Shown one piece after another: positions 31,871 through 41,741 of a stretch of 64,000 nt of DNA. Origin of the DNA: Mesostigma viride (lineage: Eukaryota > Streptophyta > Mesostigmatophyceae > Mesostigmatales > Mesostigmataceae); the NCBI GenBank assembly GCA_009746045.1, contig RPFO01000580.1, positions 20,204 through 84,203 of the forward strand, given 5' to 3'. A program made the position numbers and the translations under genes. The notes under the pieces are model-generated. The model did no database searches. It worked only from the letters and a program-made list of their open reading frames with translations, and was not told the DNA's origin. Numbering within the stretch: position 1 is the stretch's first letter; the number at the start of each line of letters is the position of its first letter.

Positions 31871-33518
31871 TACCCCTCACACCAAACCCGTCACTGTTCA
31901 TTATGCTGATGGCCGCACCAGTCATTCCCCGGGTACGGTGTCCCTTCCCCTGGTCATACAAGGACGTACTGTTAACCTGACGGCCACCATAGGCCCTATC
32001 ACTACCGCTGATGTATTACTAGGATTAGATTGGCACCAAGATAATAAGATTACTATTAATTATGATACCATGGTCATTTGGTTTCCAGATAGCTCTTACT
32101 GGGTACCAGAACGTCATTATAGATTGGAAAATTTATCCTTGGTAGATATTACTCCTCCTACACCTGTTGATCCTCCTGTAAGACCTATACCTGAAGTATT
32201 AATGTCCAATGATGAGTTGCGTTCTGAATTAAAGGAATATGGATATTTATTATGTATGTTCCTTCAGTTAGAAGTACAGGAGATACCTATCACTAATAAT
32301 AGTGTGGATATAGATATAAACACAGTGGATACAATAGGAGTGGGATTTACTGAAAATGAAATAGTAAGATACATGGCTGTGATAGATTCCTCAAAAGTTT
32401 TTGAAGAAAAGACTCCTTCTTATCCTCCTCCTCGTTCTGTTTTACACCGTGTAGTTATCAAGGACGGTGCAGTTCCTACGCACTCTCCGATGTATAGAAT
32501 GGGCCCTACCGAGTTAAAGGAACTAAAACAGATTTTAGTGTCACTATTAGAAGCAGGATTGATAGAGCCTAGTAACTCTCCCTACTCAGCTGGTGTCCTG
32601 TTAGTTCCTAAGCCAAATGGCAAGTTTCGCCTAGTTACTGATTATAGGAAGTTGAATGATATTACTGTGAAGTCTAAATACCCTCTACCTCGTATTGATG
32701 ATATATTTAATAAGGTTAAAGGTTCCACTTGTTTCACAGTACTGGATTGTGCGGATGGTTTTTGGCAGTTGCGGATAGCTCCTGAGGATTGCCATAAAAC
32801 CGCCTTTGCTACCCCTTTTGGTCATTACCAGTTTAGAGTAGCGGCTATGGGACTCTGTAACTCGCCTGCCTCTTTTCAAATGTTAATGAATGAAGTGCTT
32901 AGACCTGTTATGGGAAATTCTCACCTTCCTCAGGTGTCCTCTGATTTAAAGGATCCTTCCTTCTCCTCTGTTTCTTTATCTGAGCATGACCGTTCTTGTG
33001 CTCAAGCTTACTTAGATGATATTCTTATTTACTCTCCTGATTTTGAAACGCACCTACGTGATTTAAAGAAAGTATTAGAAATAATGGCTGAAAATTCTTT
33101 GTGGGCGCGCCGTGCTAAAGTTCGTTCGGGTAGGAGTGTCCCATTTTTAGGGCACGTTCTGTCAGATGCCGGGGTCGCTACCGACCCGGATAAAACTAAG
33201 TCAATTCAGGAATGGCCTACTCCTACCGACGTTAAAGGTGTACGTAGTTTTCTAGGAATTGCTTCTTACTATAGGCGTTTTATCCCGCGTTTCGCAACTA
33301 TAGCAGCCCCTATTAATCATTTATTAAAGAAGGATATCCCCTTTGTTTGGAGTAGTGAATGTCAGTCGGCTTTTCAGTGTCTAAAATCCCTACTCCTTTC
33401 CCCTCCTGTACTCATCCTACCGGATACTACTAAACCCTTTGTGGTAGCTACAGATGCTAGTAAGGTAGCTATAGGGGGTCCTTCTCCAGGATCAGGGTCA
33501 GGGCTTACAGCCAATTGA
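31871..33518 (+). CDS. Gypsy protease remnant and reverse transcriptase, second copy
   Basis: The frame starts abruptly at the piggyBac edge with the middle of the protease (TPHTKPVTVHYADGRT), continues through LLGLDWHQ and the full RT: FRLVTDYRKLNDIT, FTVLDCADGFWQLRIA, FGHYQFRVAAMGLCNSPASF, and AYLDDILIYSPDF with the catalytic YLDD near 33010. It ends in the connection region (VRSFLGIASYYRRFIPRF) and the start of RNase H (FVVATDASKVAIGG). A frame change near 33478-33490, beside a GGGGG run, breaks it; the rest continues at 33519. The DSGA protease motif is missing from this copy. Confidence 0.85.
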
Positions 33519-34086
33519 GTATATCTCTAGGACAATGCTCCCTGCGGAGCGTAACTATCCCGTACACCAGCAGGAACTCTTAGCGGTGGTGTATTGTTGC
33601 CACGCGTGGCAGCACTTTCTTAAAGGTGCTCAATTTGATGTCTGCCTGAATGAACCCTGTGAGCTAGATCCTTATAGGTTAGTTATCCAAACGGATCACC
33701 GTCCCCTTACCCATCTTCTCTCCCAACCCAACCTTACCCCTCGGCAAGCGCGCTGGATGGAATTTTTAGCACAGTTTTCCCCTTTTAAACTTCAGTATGT
33801 TAAGGGTGTAGATAACATAGTACCAGATGCACTCTCTCGTCGTGCAGATTACTCCTTTTTCGAGGACCTTGATGTTCTCAATACTACTCTAGTTCCTACT
33901 ACTATGGGTGTAACCCCTTATGGTGAACTACCTGATGATGAATCCTATGCCTACCTCTTTCATACAGCTGTTCGCATGCCTGATCTCCTTTCTCACGTAG
34001 GACTCTCTCTCCCGTGTGAGGCCCTTCCCGTGGCCTCGGTGGGGGGGAGGGGAAAAATAAAATTTCTATACCGCTTAGCCATATAG
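33519..34086 (+). CDS. Gypsy RNase H domain
   Basis: It continues the polyprotein with PAERNYPVHQQELLAVVYCC (catalytic Glu region), IQTDHRPLTHLL (Asp) and GVDNIVPDALSRRADY (terminal Asp motif). It degrades the RNA strand during reverse transcription. The frame differs from the RT and stops at 34086, where the link to integrase is again out of register. A G-rich tract within it (34039-34056) resembles a polypurine primer. Confidence 0.8.
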
Positions 34087-34196
34087 CGACTAGGTCAGGA
34101 AAGTCTTATGAAAACATAGTCCCTCTAGGACCTCCCCTTCTCTTTGGCAAGGCGGTAGGAGATCTCTTTAAACCTGTTCTGGATACCTCTGTAGCG

Positions 34197-35045
34197 ATGC
34201 CTACCTCTGATCTTGAACGTCTTATTAGTAGATTTACGGCCACTGAGCCGGAAGCATTAGCTGCCATTGCTGCACATCCCCAACAATTAGGCAAGCACCC
34301 TTGTAAATTTGTAGGTGGGTTTTTATATGTGCAGATAGCAGATTCTCCCCCTCAATGGCGCCTGTATGTCCCTCCTATCTGTCGCTCCTCCTTGCTCTTT
34401 GAGTTGCATGACTTAGCTGCTCATCAGGGTGGTAAACGGGTACGGGACCTAGTAGCCCGCTCTTATTACTGGCCTTCCCTTTATAAGGATGTAGATGAGT
34501 ATGTTAGAACTTGTCAATCTTGCCAGGAGATGAAACCCAATAACGTAGGACAGATAGCAGAACCTAGGACCTTGCCTGACCCCATCATGCCGTGGGATTC
34601 TATCATGATGGATTTTGTAGGACCTTTTAGAAAGAATGATAGGGGCAATGCCCAGATCCTTGTGTTCATAGATCGTTTTACTCGTATGTGCCATCTCGTG
34701 CCGTGTCCTTTAGAACTCACAGCACGTGATTGCGCACGCCTATACCTCAATAATGTATACAGATATCATGGTTTGAGTAGGCAGTTTATTAGTGATAAGG
34801 ATAAGTTATTTACCTCAGATTTTTGGCAGCAGTTTTTCGCTGCCATCGGTACCAAGGTTACCTACGGTACTGCCTACCACTCCTCCTCCTCTCATTTAGT
34901 AGAGCGTCTTAATAGGGTAGTGGAAGAAGCGCTTAGGCACTATGTGAATGGCTCGGGAAGTGATTGGGAGGATTATTTATGTTTAGTAGAATTCTCCCTC
35001 AACAATTGCCCCAGGCTGCGCATGGATATACGCCCTTCTTCCTAG
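34197..35045 (+). CDS. Gypsy integrase
   Basis: The HHCC zinc domain is visible (ELHDLAAHQGGKRVRDLV then YVRTCQSCQEMK), followed by the DDE core: WDSIMMDFVGPF (Asp), QFISDKDKLFTSDFW (Asp) and SSSHLVERLNRVVEEAL (Glu). It inserts the cDNA. The frame ends early at 35045; the same protein goes on in the frame opening at 34964 from about 35010, next to a CCCC run. Confidence 0.85.
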   Translation: MPTSDLERLISRFTATEPEALAAIAAHPQQLGKHPCKFVGGFLYVQIADSPPQWRLYVPPICRSSLLFELHDLAAHQGGKRVRDLVARSYYWPSLYKDVDEYVRTCQSCQEMKPNNVGQIAEPRTLPDPIMPWDSIMMDFVGPFRKNDRGNAQILVFIDRFTRMCHLVPCPLELTARDCARLYLNNVYRYHGLSRQFISDKDKLFTSDFWQQFFAAIGTKVTYGTAYHSSSSHLVERLNRVVEEALRHYVNGSGSDWEDYLCLVEFSLNNCPRLRMDIRPSS

Positions 35046-35719
35046 ATACTGGTAGACAGCCTCTTACCCCTACCTCTCTCTTAGCTAGTCCTCTACGGGA
35101 CAAGGATGATGTGTCCCGAGATACTGTAGAAGGTGTACAGTCCTTACTAGATAGAATGAAAACTGCTCATGACCACGCGATCTCAGGGTACCAAAAAGCT
35201 CAGTCTAAGTACCTTGCTAGGTTGCGTGCCTCCTTAGATAGAAGAGCACCTGAGATAGAAATAGGAGATCTAGTATTAGTAGAAGGCCCCCGTGTTGGCC
35301 GTTTTGCTCATAAGTTTGAAGCAGAACTTAAGGTCAAACTTAGGCCCGCCTTCTTAGGACCCTTCCATGTTTTGTCTAGAGTAGGAAATTTCTATATAAA
35401 GTCGATATCCCTACCTCTTGGCAGACACATTCGAACACCTTCCATAGAGCCAGCTGAAACTGTACCACCCTAGTACGTTCGCTGGTAGAGAGCTAGCGCC
35501 TGCCCCTTTAGAGCATAACCCTGACACTGGGGAAGTAGAAGACGAAGTAGAAAGCATCGTGGCCCATAGAGATATCAAAAAGGGCCGCGGTACCCAGCGT
35601 CAGTATAAAGTGAAGTGGATGTATGCTCGTAGTGAAGTAGATAAGGTCTGGTATACGGAGAGTGAGCTAGATGGGTGTAGTCGCCTGCTGCAGGAATATA
35701 AAACCCTGCACAAGCTCTA
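35010..35719 (+). CDS. Gypsy integrase C-terminus with chromodomain
   Basis: From AAHGYTPFFLDTGRQPLTP the frame covers the GPY/F-type module (LKVKLRPAFLGPFHVLSRVG). After a further frame change near 35470, a chromodomain runs to the stop at 35717-35719: EVESIVAHRDIKKGRG, QYKVKWMYARSEVDKVWYTE and LLQEYKTL, with aromatic residues where methyl-lysine cages occur. Chromodomains in chromoviruses target integration to modified histones. Confidence 0.75.
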
Positions 35720-35797
35720 GTTGTAGACCTTCTCCTCTCTTATGTTATGTCTGCTGTCGACGGGTGGTTGGTTGTCCCCTCCCCTCCGCAGCCGTCA

Positions 35798-38117
35798 TGT
35801 CAGAGCCTACCCCTCCGGCTGAGAGCCCGCTGCCGTCCCCGCCCCTACCGGACCCTGAGCTGTACTTCGAGGCCCTTCCGGGCCGCTGGGTGTCACGGTC
35901 CAGTTTTCCGGGTGGCATCGTGCAGCCGGCCCTCCAGGCCCAACATGCGGGTTTAGTCAGGGCTGCTCTCTTCGGGGTCACGTGGTACGGTCCCTCCCCT
36001 GCTGAACCGCACCAGCTTGTTTTGCACGGGTTCGACGATGCCGGGCACTGTTTGTTAGGATGTGGCTCCAGCTGTCCAGCCTTGGGACAGATAGCTGCGG
36101 TTCTCCAGTGCCCCGGGTGTTTTCCTACCTTTCTACCCCTGTGGGCCGCTCCTGCCTACGGGATGTGTTCCCCTGGCTTCCGGCCGAGGGTGATGCGGAA
36201 ATAGATGAGAACCCCTGCGACCTTCTACGGGCAGTAGAGTTCATGGAGATAGCAGACCAGACAGCGGGCGTAGGATTGGGCGACCCTACTCCTACGGACG
36301 CGCCGGTAGAGGCACAGTATTCTCCTGAGTATTCGGCCTCCCCTGCGGCGTCCTCCTCTTCAGTGTCGGCGCCTTCCCCTGTCCCGTCTTCACCGAGGTC
36401 GGTCCTGTGCGCATCGGTGGAGCCTACCCCTTTGGGCTCTGGTCGTGAGCCTGATCCTCTTTCGGCGACAGTTTCTGCGATGCAGGCGCAGATCCAGTCC
36501 CTGACGGCGGCCTTCGGGGCCTTCATGGCGGCCCAGGCGCACGCTCCAGCCACGCCAGGTGGGGTGTCTGCCGCAGCTGTGCCCCCTTCCCCTTCGGTCG
36601 CCTCGACGTCTACGGGTCCGTCTGTGCCGCGCGAGCCCTCGGCGGCTGCGGCTCCCTCTGTTGCTGCGGCTCCTACGCCTTCGGCTACCTCTGCGCCTGC
36701 TACTGACGTACCTGCGCCTCGGCGCGAGTCCGCCGTCCCAGCGGCCGCGCCCGTCGCCGCCGCGTCCGAGCCGCCCACCACGTCAGCGCCGCCCTCGCGG
36801 GGTTTCTTCAGCGACCCGGGCGGTCTTCCCAGGCTTTGGGAGGGCGGTCCTCCGCAGAGGATCCCGGTGCCTGACTGGAGCTTGGACGGTAACCAGTCGT
36901 ATGCCGGATTGCCTGTCCCCACGGGCCCTATTTTCAACATGTGGCCTGGTGGTGCTCCGCCCCCAGAGACCGGCGCGCCAGTTGCGGAGGCGGGTCCGTC
37001 GCGACCCCCTGCGGCATCGGGTCCGACGCGGCCCCCTGTTGTACCGGCGCCGTCTGCGTCTGTGCCGGTTCCTACCCCTTCGTCGGCCCCTGTCCCTTCG
37101 GCCCCGCGGTCTTTGGCTGCGGTTGTTCGGTCCAGTGGCTCTGACCCGCGCGCCACCCGCGCTGCCGATTCCCTTCGGGAGTTGTCAGAGGGCGATCGGG
37201 ATCGGGCCCCTTCTGTGGTGCATGCGACTCCGGAGTCGCGCGACACGCCTGTCTTTGGGTACGGTATGTCTGCGCTCGCCTGCCGCCAGTGTGACCTGCC
37301 GCGCGCCTCCGCCGAGCTTGCCATTTCGCCCATGTCCTACGGTTCTCTCAGGTGTGTCGGGCGCCGCGGGACCGTGGCCTACCAGTTGAGACTGATCGGC
37401 CTCCTTTCGACATGGTTATTTTAGCTGATCCGGTGTTCCAGGGTGAGATCCTGGTTCGGCGCGTCCTGTATCGCTGGGCTAGGCGCCACAATGACTTGGA
37501 CACCTACGGCGGGTTCCAGTGGGCTTACCCTCCGCCTCTGGGCATTATGGCCTCAGATGCCCTTACGGTAGAGTTTCCTGCGGTGCCGGGTGCCACGTAC
37601 AGCACGGTCCTTCAGCCCATCCTAGAGTGGGATGCCCGTCGTCCAGCGCCCATCCCGGGCCAGGGTTTGGACTCTCGGGTCATCCTCCTCCCCGGGCTAG
37701 CGACTACCTCGAGACGTTCGGGTCGCGACAGTGTGCCCGTCGGTGGCGCTCCCGTGAGATTCGGCATATCCGGTTGTGGCCGTCCAACGTGGAGCCCCTG
37801 GTAGATCTGTTTTCCCGACGGGTATGCGCCCTCGGATCCGGTACCATCGCCTGCTCCTGCGGGCTCTCTGCCTGATCGCGGTAGAGCCTTTCCTACGCCT
37901 CTTTGCCTGTGGTTTCCTGGACTGGGCCCGGGGCCAGGTCGTTCTTACGCAGCATAGGTATTACTGGGCCTTCCTGGGTCTTTTTCCTGACGGCGTGTGG
38001 GCCGATGTTTTCCTCACTGTAGATAGGCACGACAATGCTGAGGATGTGTCTCACTACCAGGCGTACCTGGATGTCCTGCTGGCCTCCCGTGGTACCTACC
38101 AGACGGATGGCCATTAG
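35798..38117 (+). CDS. Extra 3' ORF of the gypsy element, function unknown (multiple frameshifts)
   Basis: Between the chromodomain and the 3' LTR lies about 2.3 kb of coding-like sequence in several frames: 35798-36204 (MSEPTPPAESPLPSPPLPDP, FEALPGRWV), 36205-37424 (long Pro/Ala/Ser-rich linker, then LPRLWEGGPPQRIPVPDWSL), 37400-37720 (GEILVRRVLYRWARRHNDLD, GGFQWAYPPPLGIM) and 37780-38117 (VVLTQHRYYWAFLGLFPDGV). It is sense-oriented and codon-biased like the rest. I recognise no envelope, transmembrane or protease signature. It could be a gag-related duplicate, an accessory factor or a captured gene. Confidence 0.55.
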
Positions 38118-38474
38118 ATAGAGGGCCTTAGGCCCGACCTGAGGGTGTTGTCCCTCCGGTATATAGAGTCGCCCTCACGTTCTGGCCAGTTGACTGGTCG
38201 TTCTTGGTCCTTGGTACTGATTTGTTTACTCTGTGTGTCCTGCCCAGTGCCGTTCCCCCCGGCAAGGACTTTGTTCCAGGCAGTTAGGGGAACCTACCAC
38301 CAGGCTTGGTGCTGGCTAACCCTACACCTCCCGGCGTGGTGGTGGAGACCGAGTTAATACGTTGGTGCCTTGTATCTTGGATGGTCTGCCGATTGTGTTG
38401 GTGTGTGCTGGGTGCATTAGGTTTCCTACCCCTTGTTTTCCTCCCTGTGCGTAGGGAGAGGGCTCCCTACCTTT

Positions 38475-38487
38475 GTGGGGGGGGAGG
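38475..38487 (+). promoter_or_regulatory. Polypurine tract
   Basis: GTGGGGGGGGAGG lies directly before the 3' LTR start TGTTACG at 38488, the expected place for plus-strand priming. Confidence 0.85.
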
Positions 38488-39058
38488 TGTTACGTCGCGT
38501 AACAATTCGTTGTAGTTACGGACGTAAATTAGGTCTTTTGCCTCGGTTGTCCCTAGGTTTACGTGTAGCTCCTACCGGGACACTATTGTCCTCGTAACAG
38601 TACCGTGGTACATTGGGTGCCTTTGGGCGCCGCGCCGCGTACTTTACTAGTGGTCCTGATCCTTTGGTAGAATGTAGTGGACCAGCGTGCATCTGTAGAT
38701 GTAGTGGACCAGCGTGCATCTGTAGGCGAGGGCCATGTCGGCCCGAGCGTGTTGGACCGTTGGTGACCATTTATGCACGTTCTACCCCTCGTGTGTGCAC
38801 TCGGCGTGTGTTAAATGAATTAACACATATAGGCTTGGGTCACGGCAGTGTAGTGTGTTTCCTTCCTCTATTCCTGGAGTAAACGGGTTTTGGTAAATGG
38901 TTGTATGGCGTATTACAGTAACACATACGTTAATGCATTGAGATCAGCTCCGTCACGTTCGTCTTTCGCTAGGGGTTTGAGTAGAGGAGGCCTGACTAGT
39001 TTAGGTAGTATCAGGCCCATTAGAGGTAGAGGTGGTGGTAGATATCCAAGACGTAACA
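38488..39058 (+). repeat. 3' LTR of gypsy element
   Basis: It is 571 bp, the same length and nearly identical to the 5' LTR, and ends GACGTAACA, followed by the ACTAC duplication. Confidence 0.95.
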
Positions 39059-39390
39059 ACTACGTACAGATGTTGCTGGATGACCTACTGGTCCCAGCCC
39101 AGTTTGAATACCGCATCCACTCTCTCTCCCTTCTTTGGACTGCCATGCAGAACAAGACGCGGTGGCAGAAGATTGTCAAGGCTCACACGCCCGACCCTGT
39201 GGGCAAGCCCCCTCCCCCCAAGAGGAGGAGGCGTTTTGACGAGTAGGGCAGTTAGGATTTTTCTAGACTAGATTAGCGTTTAAAGGATAGTTAGATTACG
39301 CGGCTCTCCCCTTTCCACCACCCATCAAGGAATATGTGCTACATGATCTCCCAACGGAGGCATGTTATAATTTAACTTAATTTAATTTTA
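39059..39390 (+). pseudogene. LINE-B copy 2, C-terminus and 3' UTR
   Basis: After the gypsy the LINE resumes with VQMLLDDLLVPAQFEYRIHS and ends in a basic tail PPPPKRRRRFDE with a stop at 39244-39246. About 100 bases of 3' UTR follow, with the hairpin CTCCCAACGGAG at 39350-39361 and an A/T-rich tail of TTTAA-like units. It shows where LINE-B ends and that the gypsy sits 3' in it. Confidence 0.75.
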
Positions 39391-39973
39391 ACTAGCTAGT
39401 GATGCATTATTGAACGCCTTAATTGGGACTTTAATAGCCGGTGGCAAAGCCAGGGCTAACTCTTGCTGGTCCAAAAGGGGCTTGTTGTTCTAGCTGTGTA
39501 AGCTAAAGACGCCTTGTTGGCATTTTTCCCTTGTTGGGAGTCGAACCTCATTGTTGGCTCATGCAGCCATTGTTTGGCCATCTATCTATTTTACAGCAAA
39601 AAAAACGAGTCCATTTGCAGCGAAAGATGTTTCCTCCGCATATATAGCCCAAATATTTGACATGGTAGGTACCGAGCTAGCGAGTCGCTGGTCCGCCGAT
39701 GTTGTCCATTTGGACAACGACCCACGTAACACGTAAGTGTCCCATGTAATTCCGTGACCTCTGGCGTAAGTGACGTAACTTAAATTGGTCCGACGGTCCA
39801 GGGCAGACCCATTTGAAGTGAATGAAAATGTTAAGGCCGGTCCTGAAGGTAATTGTGCCATAGCCCAATACCTCGTGCATAAATACCTCGTGCAATCATA
39901 GAGTTGTCACGTGACTTTTGCTGACATTTTTACGGTTGACCGCGTGCATACGAGATATTTCATTGCATTAATT
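39391..39973. other. Unassigned intergenic sequence
   Basis: No gene is supported. A phrase GGCAAAGCCAGGGCTAACTC at about 39444 has a relative at 41466-41490 (GGCAAAGCCACTGCATGGCT), so the two spots share a minor repeat. Confidence 0.35.
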
Positions 39974-40160
39974 TCGGACGAGATTAGACAGCGTAGGATA
40001 GCATTCGTAGGACATCTTGCTCGCACTGGTCAGCCAGGTAGACACCGCCCTCGGTCTGGCCGGCCCCCTGCGGCTTGGCCAGCCAGGGCGGCATATCCTG
40101 ACCTGGCCTGGCCCCAAGGACATTCCTAAGAAGGTAGGCAAACATGTCATGACCTACCCA
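39974..40160 (+). pseudogene. LINE-B C-terminal fragment, copy 3
   Basis: It repeats the SDEIRQRRIAFVGHL and HILTWPGPKDIPKKVGKH region of 21300-21490 with few changes, cut at both ends. It is a relic. Confidence 0.75.
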
Positions 40161-40260
40161 CAGTCGGCCGAATTAACTTGGGTGCTCGAAAGTGGTGAAT
40201 CCGCGCAAAATATCAAGGAGACAACAAGCGCAGGCCAGAAATCCGCGCAAAATATTGTTC

Positions 40261-40908
40261 CGGCCCGATTTGCCCTGGCAGTGGCAAAAAGGTTCCGGCA
40301 CTATTTCACCAGCCTAACTAAAACCTGGCCTCGTGGAGGGGGAGTCGAATAGACCTGGAGACAACCGCCTACTAGGCTAGTGCACGCAAATGATATTGCG
40401 CCAGAACTGTCTCTGGCAGGTTTCGAACCCCTGACCTCCAAGGTGCACAGGTCTTAGTTAGGTGAAATAGTGCCGGAACCTTTTTGCTACTGACGCAAAT
40501 CGGGCCGGATTAACTTGGGTGCTCGGAAGCACTTGGTGAATCCGCGCAAAATAGTGTTCCGGCCCGATTTTCCTCAGTGGCAAAAAGGTTCCGGCACTAT
40601 TTCACCGGCCTAAATTAACTAAAACCTGGCCTCGTGGAGGGGGAGTCGAATAGACCTGGAGACAACTGCCTAGGCTAGTGCACGCAAATGATATTGCGCC
40701 GGAACTGTCTCTAGCTGGCAGGCTTCGAACCCCTGACCTCCAAGGTGCACAGGTCTTAGTTAGGTGAAATAGTGCCGGAACCTTTTTGCTACTGAGGCAA
40801 ATCGGGCCGAATTAACTTGGGTGCTCGGAAGTGGTGAATCCGGGAAAAATAGTGTTCCGGCCCGATTTGCCTCAGTGGCAAAAAGGTTCCGGCACTATTT
40901 CACCTAAC
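40261..40908. repeat. Cluster of ~250-bp TIR repeats with tRNA-like B-box
   Basis: Two whole units (about 40261-40508 and 40559-40809) and one left end (40857-40905). Each starts GGCCCGATTT...GGTTCCGGCACTATTTCACC and ends with the inverse (GGTGAAATAGTGCCGGAACC...AAATCGGGCC), giving ~48-bp TIRs. The middle carries GGTTTCGAACC or GGCTTCGAACC, close to a Pol III B-box. Spacers share AATTAACTTGGGTGCTCG, so the arrangement is also a direct repeat of about 300-340 bp. Confidence 0.7.
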
Positions 40909-41741
40909 TCCCCACCACGGCAGCGGCCGGACAGTGATGTCTCCTACCGCATGGTGCCCGGTGGCGGACCCAGCTCCCCGGCAGCGTGGTGAAGCTGTCG
41001 ATGCCGAGAAGTCCGCCCCACTGGGGAACAGGCGGGCACCTGGACAATTAACGAGGCCGAGGTTTCCCCAGACCTCACGCCACCCGCCCCAGGGCGCCAG
41101 GTGGAAGAGGAATCCTCTTCTTCGGAAGAGGGGAGGTGCCGCCATCTCCTACATAGGAGAAAGGCGCCCTCCGGCCAGACGAGGTCTTTTCGTCTGGCAA
41201 CACGTCCGTGGGAAGAGCGCTGGCAGGCATGACGCTCAGCGCGGACCCGGCGCCTGCGTCTCAAACAGACGCAGGTGAGGTGTACGTTGATGGATCATTG
41301 GGGCCAGATCCCATTCAAGCTGACCGGTGCGGAATGTACCCATCTTTCTGCCATTCGAGGGCTGGTGGCTGCGTGCGGAGAGCAAGCTCGGAGACCAGAT
41401 TGTCCTGATCGACCACGTTCGTGGTGTTTGAAGTGATGCAAACGCGGCTTTGGGACTTAGCCGATGGCAAAGCCACTGCATGGCTAACTCATACCAATGA
41501 TATATTAATTAATATATTTCATATAGTTGTCTTACTTAAAATAAGTCATCTGTGGGATTGTGGACATATTATGGTATGGGGTGGGTAGCTATCTAGCTTC
41601 TAGTTGAAGGCGGCATGCATGCATGCCAAGACCTCACCCCTCCTTCAGTTCATGTTGTGCTCAATCTCACCAGTGACCATGCCGAGCGAAAATAACATCC
41701 ATGCACGTACAACTGGTGTGAATTATATATATCTCGAGACT
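40909..41741. other. Hairpin-rich non-coding segment
   Basis: It contains several strong stem-loops, such as CAGACGAGGTCTTTTCGTCTG (about 41177-41197) and CCTGCGTCT...AGACGCAGG (about 41252-41274), and a paired GGAAGAGG/CCTCTTCT block near 41105-41130. A short Cys-rich frame (41330-41425) may be a LINE N-terminal finger remnant. I cannot assign it. Confidence 0.4.

Larger units (their letters stand above)
21503..39058 (+). mobile_element. Ty3/gypsy retrotransposon locus with nested insertions
   Basis: The 17.6-kb locus is bounded by 571-bp LTRs and flanked by the 5-bp duplication ACTAC (21498-21502 and 39059-39063). Coding order is leader ORF, gag, protease, RT, RNase H, integrase, chromodomain, extra ORF. 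A half-LINE lies at 25857-27799 and a piggyBac at 28150-31870. Sequence right of the piggyBac restarts at a point equivalent to 25116, so the protease-to-RT region is present twice (25116-28149 without the half-LINE, and 31871-32948). The two LTRs differ at only a few positions, so the original insertion is young. RT-RNase H-integrase order defines Ty3/gypsy, and the chromodomain places it near chromoviruses. Confidence 0.9.

Noticed and set aside
36125-37333. 402-codon minus-strand frame opposite the gypsy 3' ORF
   Set aside because: It mirrors the Pro/Ala/Ser-rich plus-strand frame; GC-rich third positions keep the antisense open. No motif.
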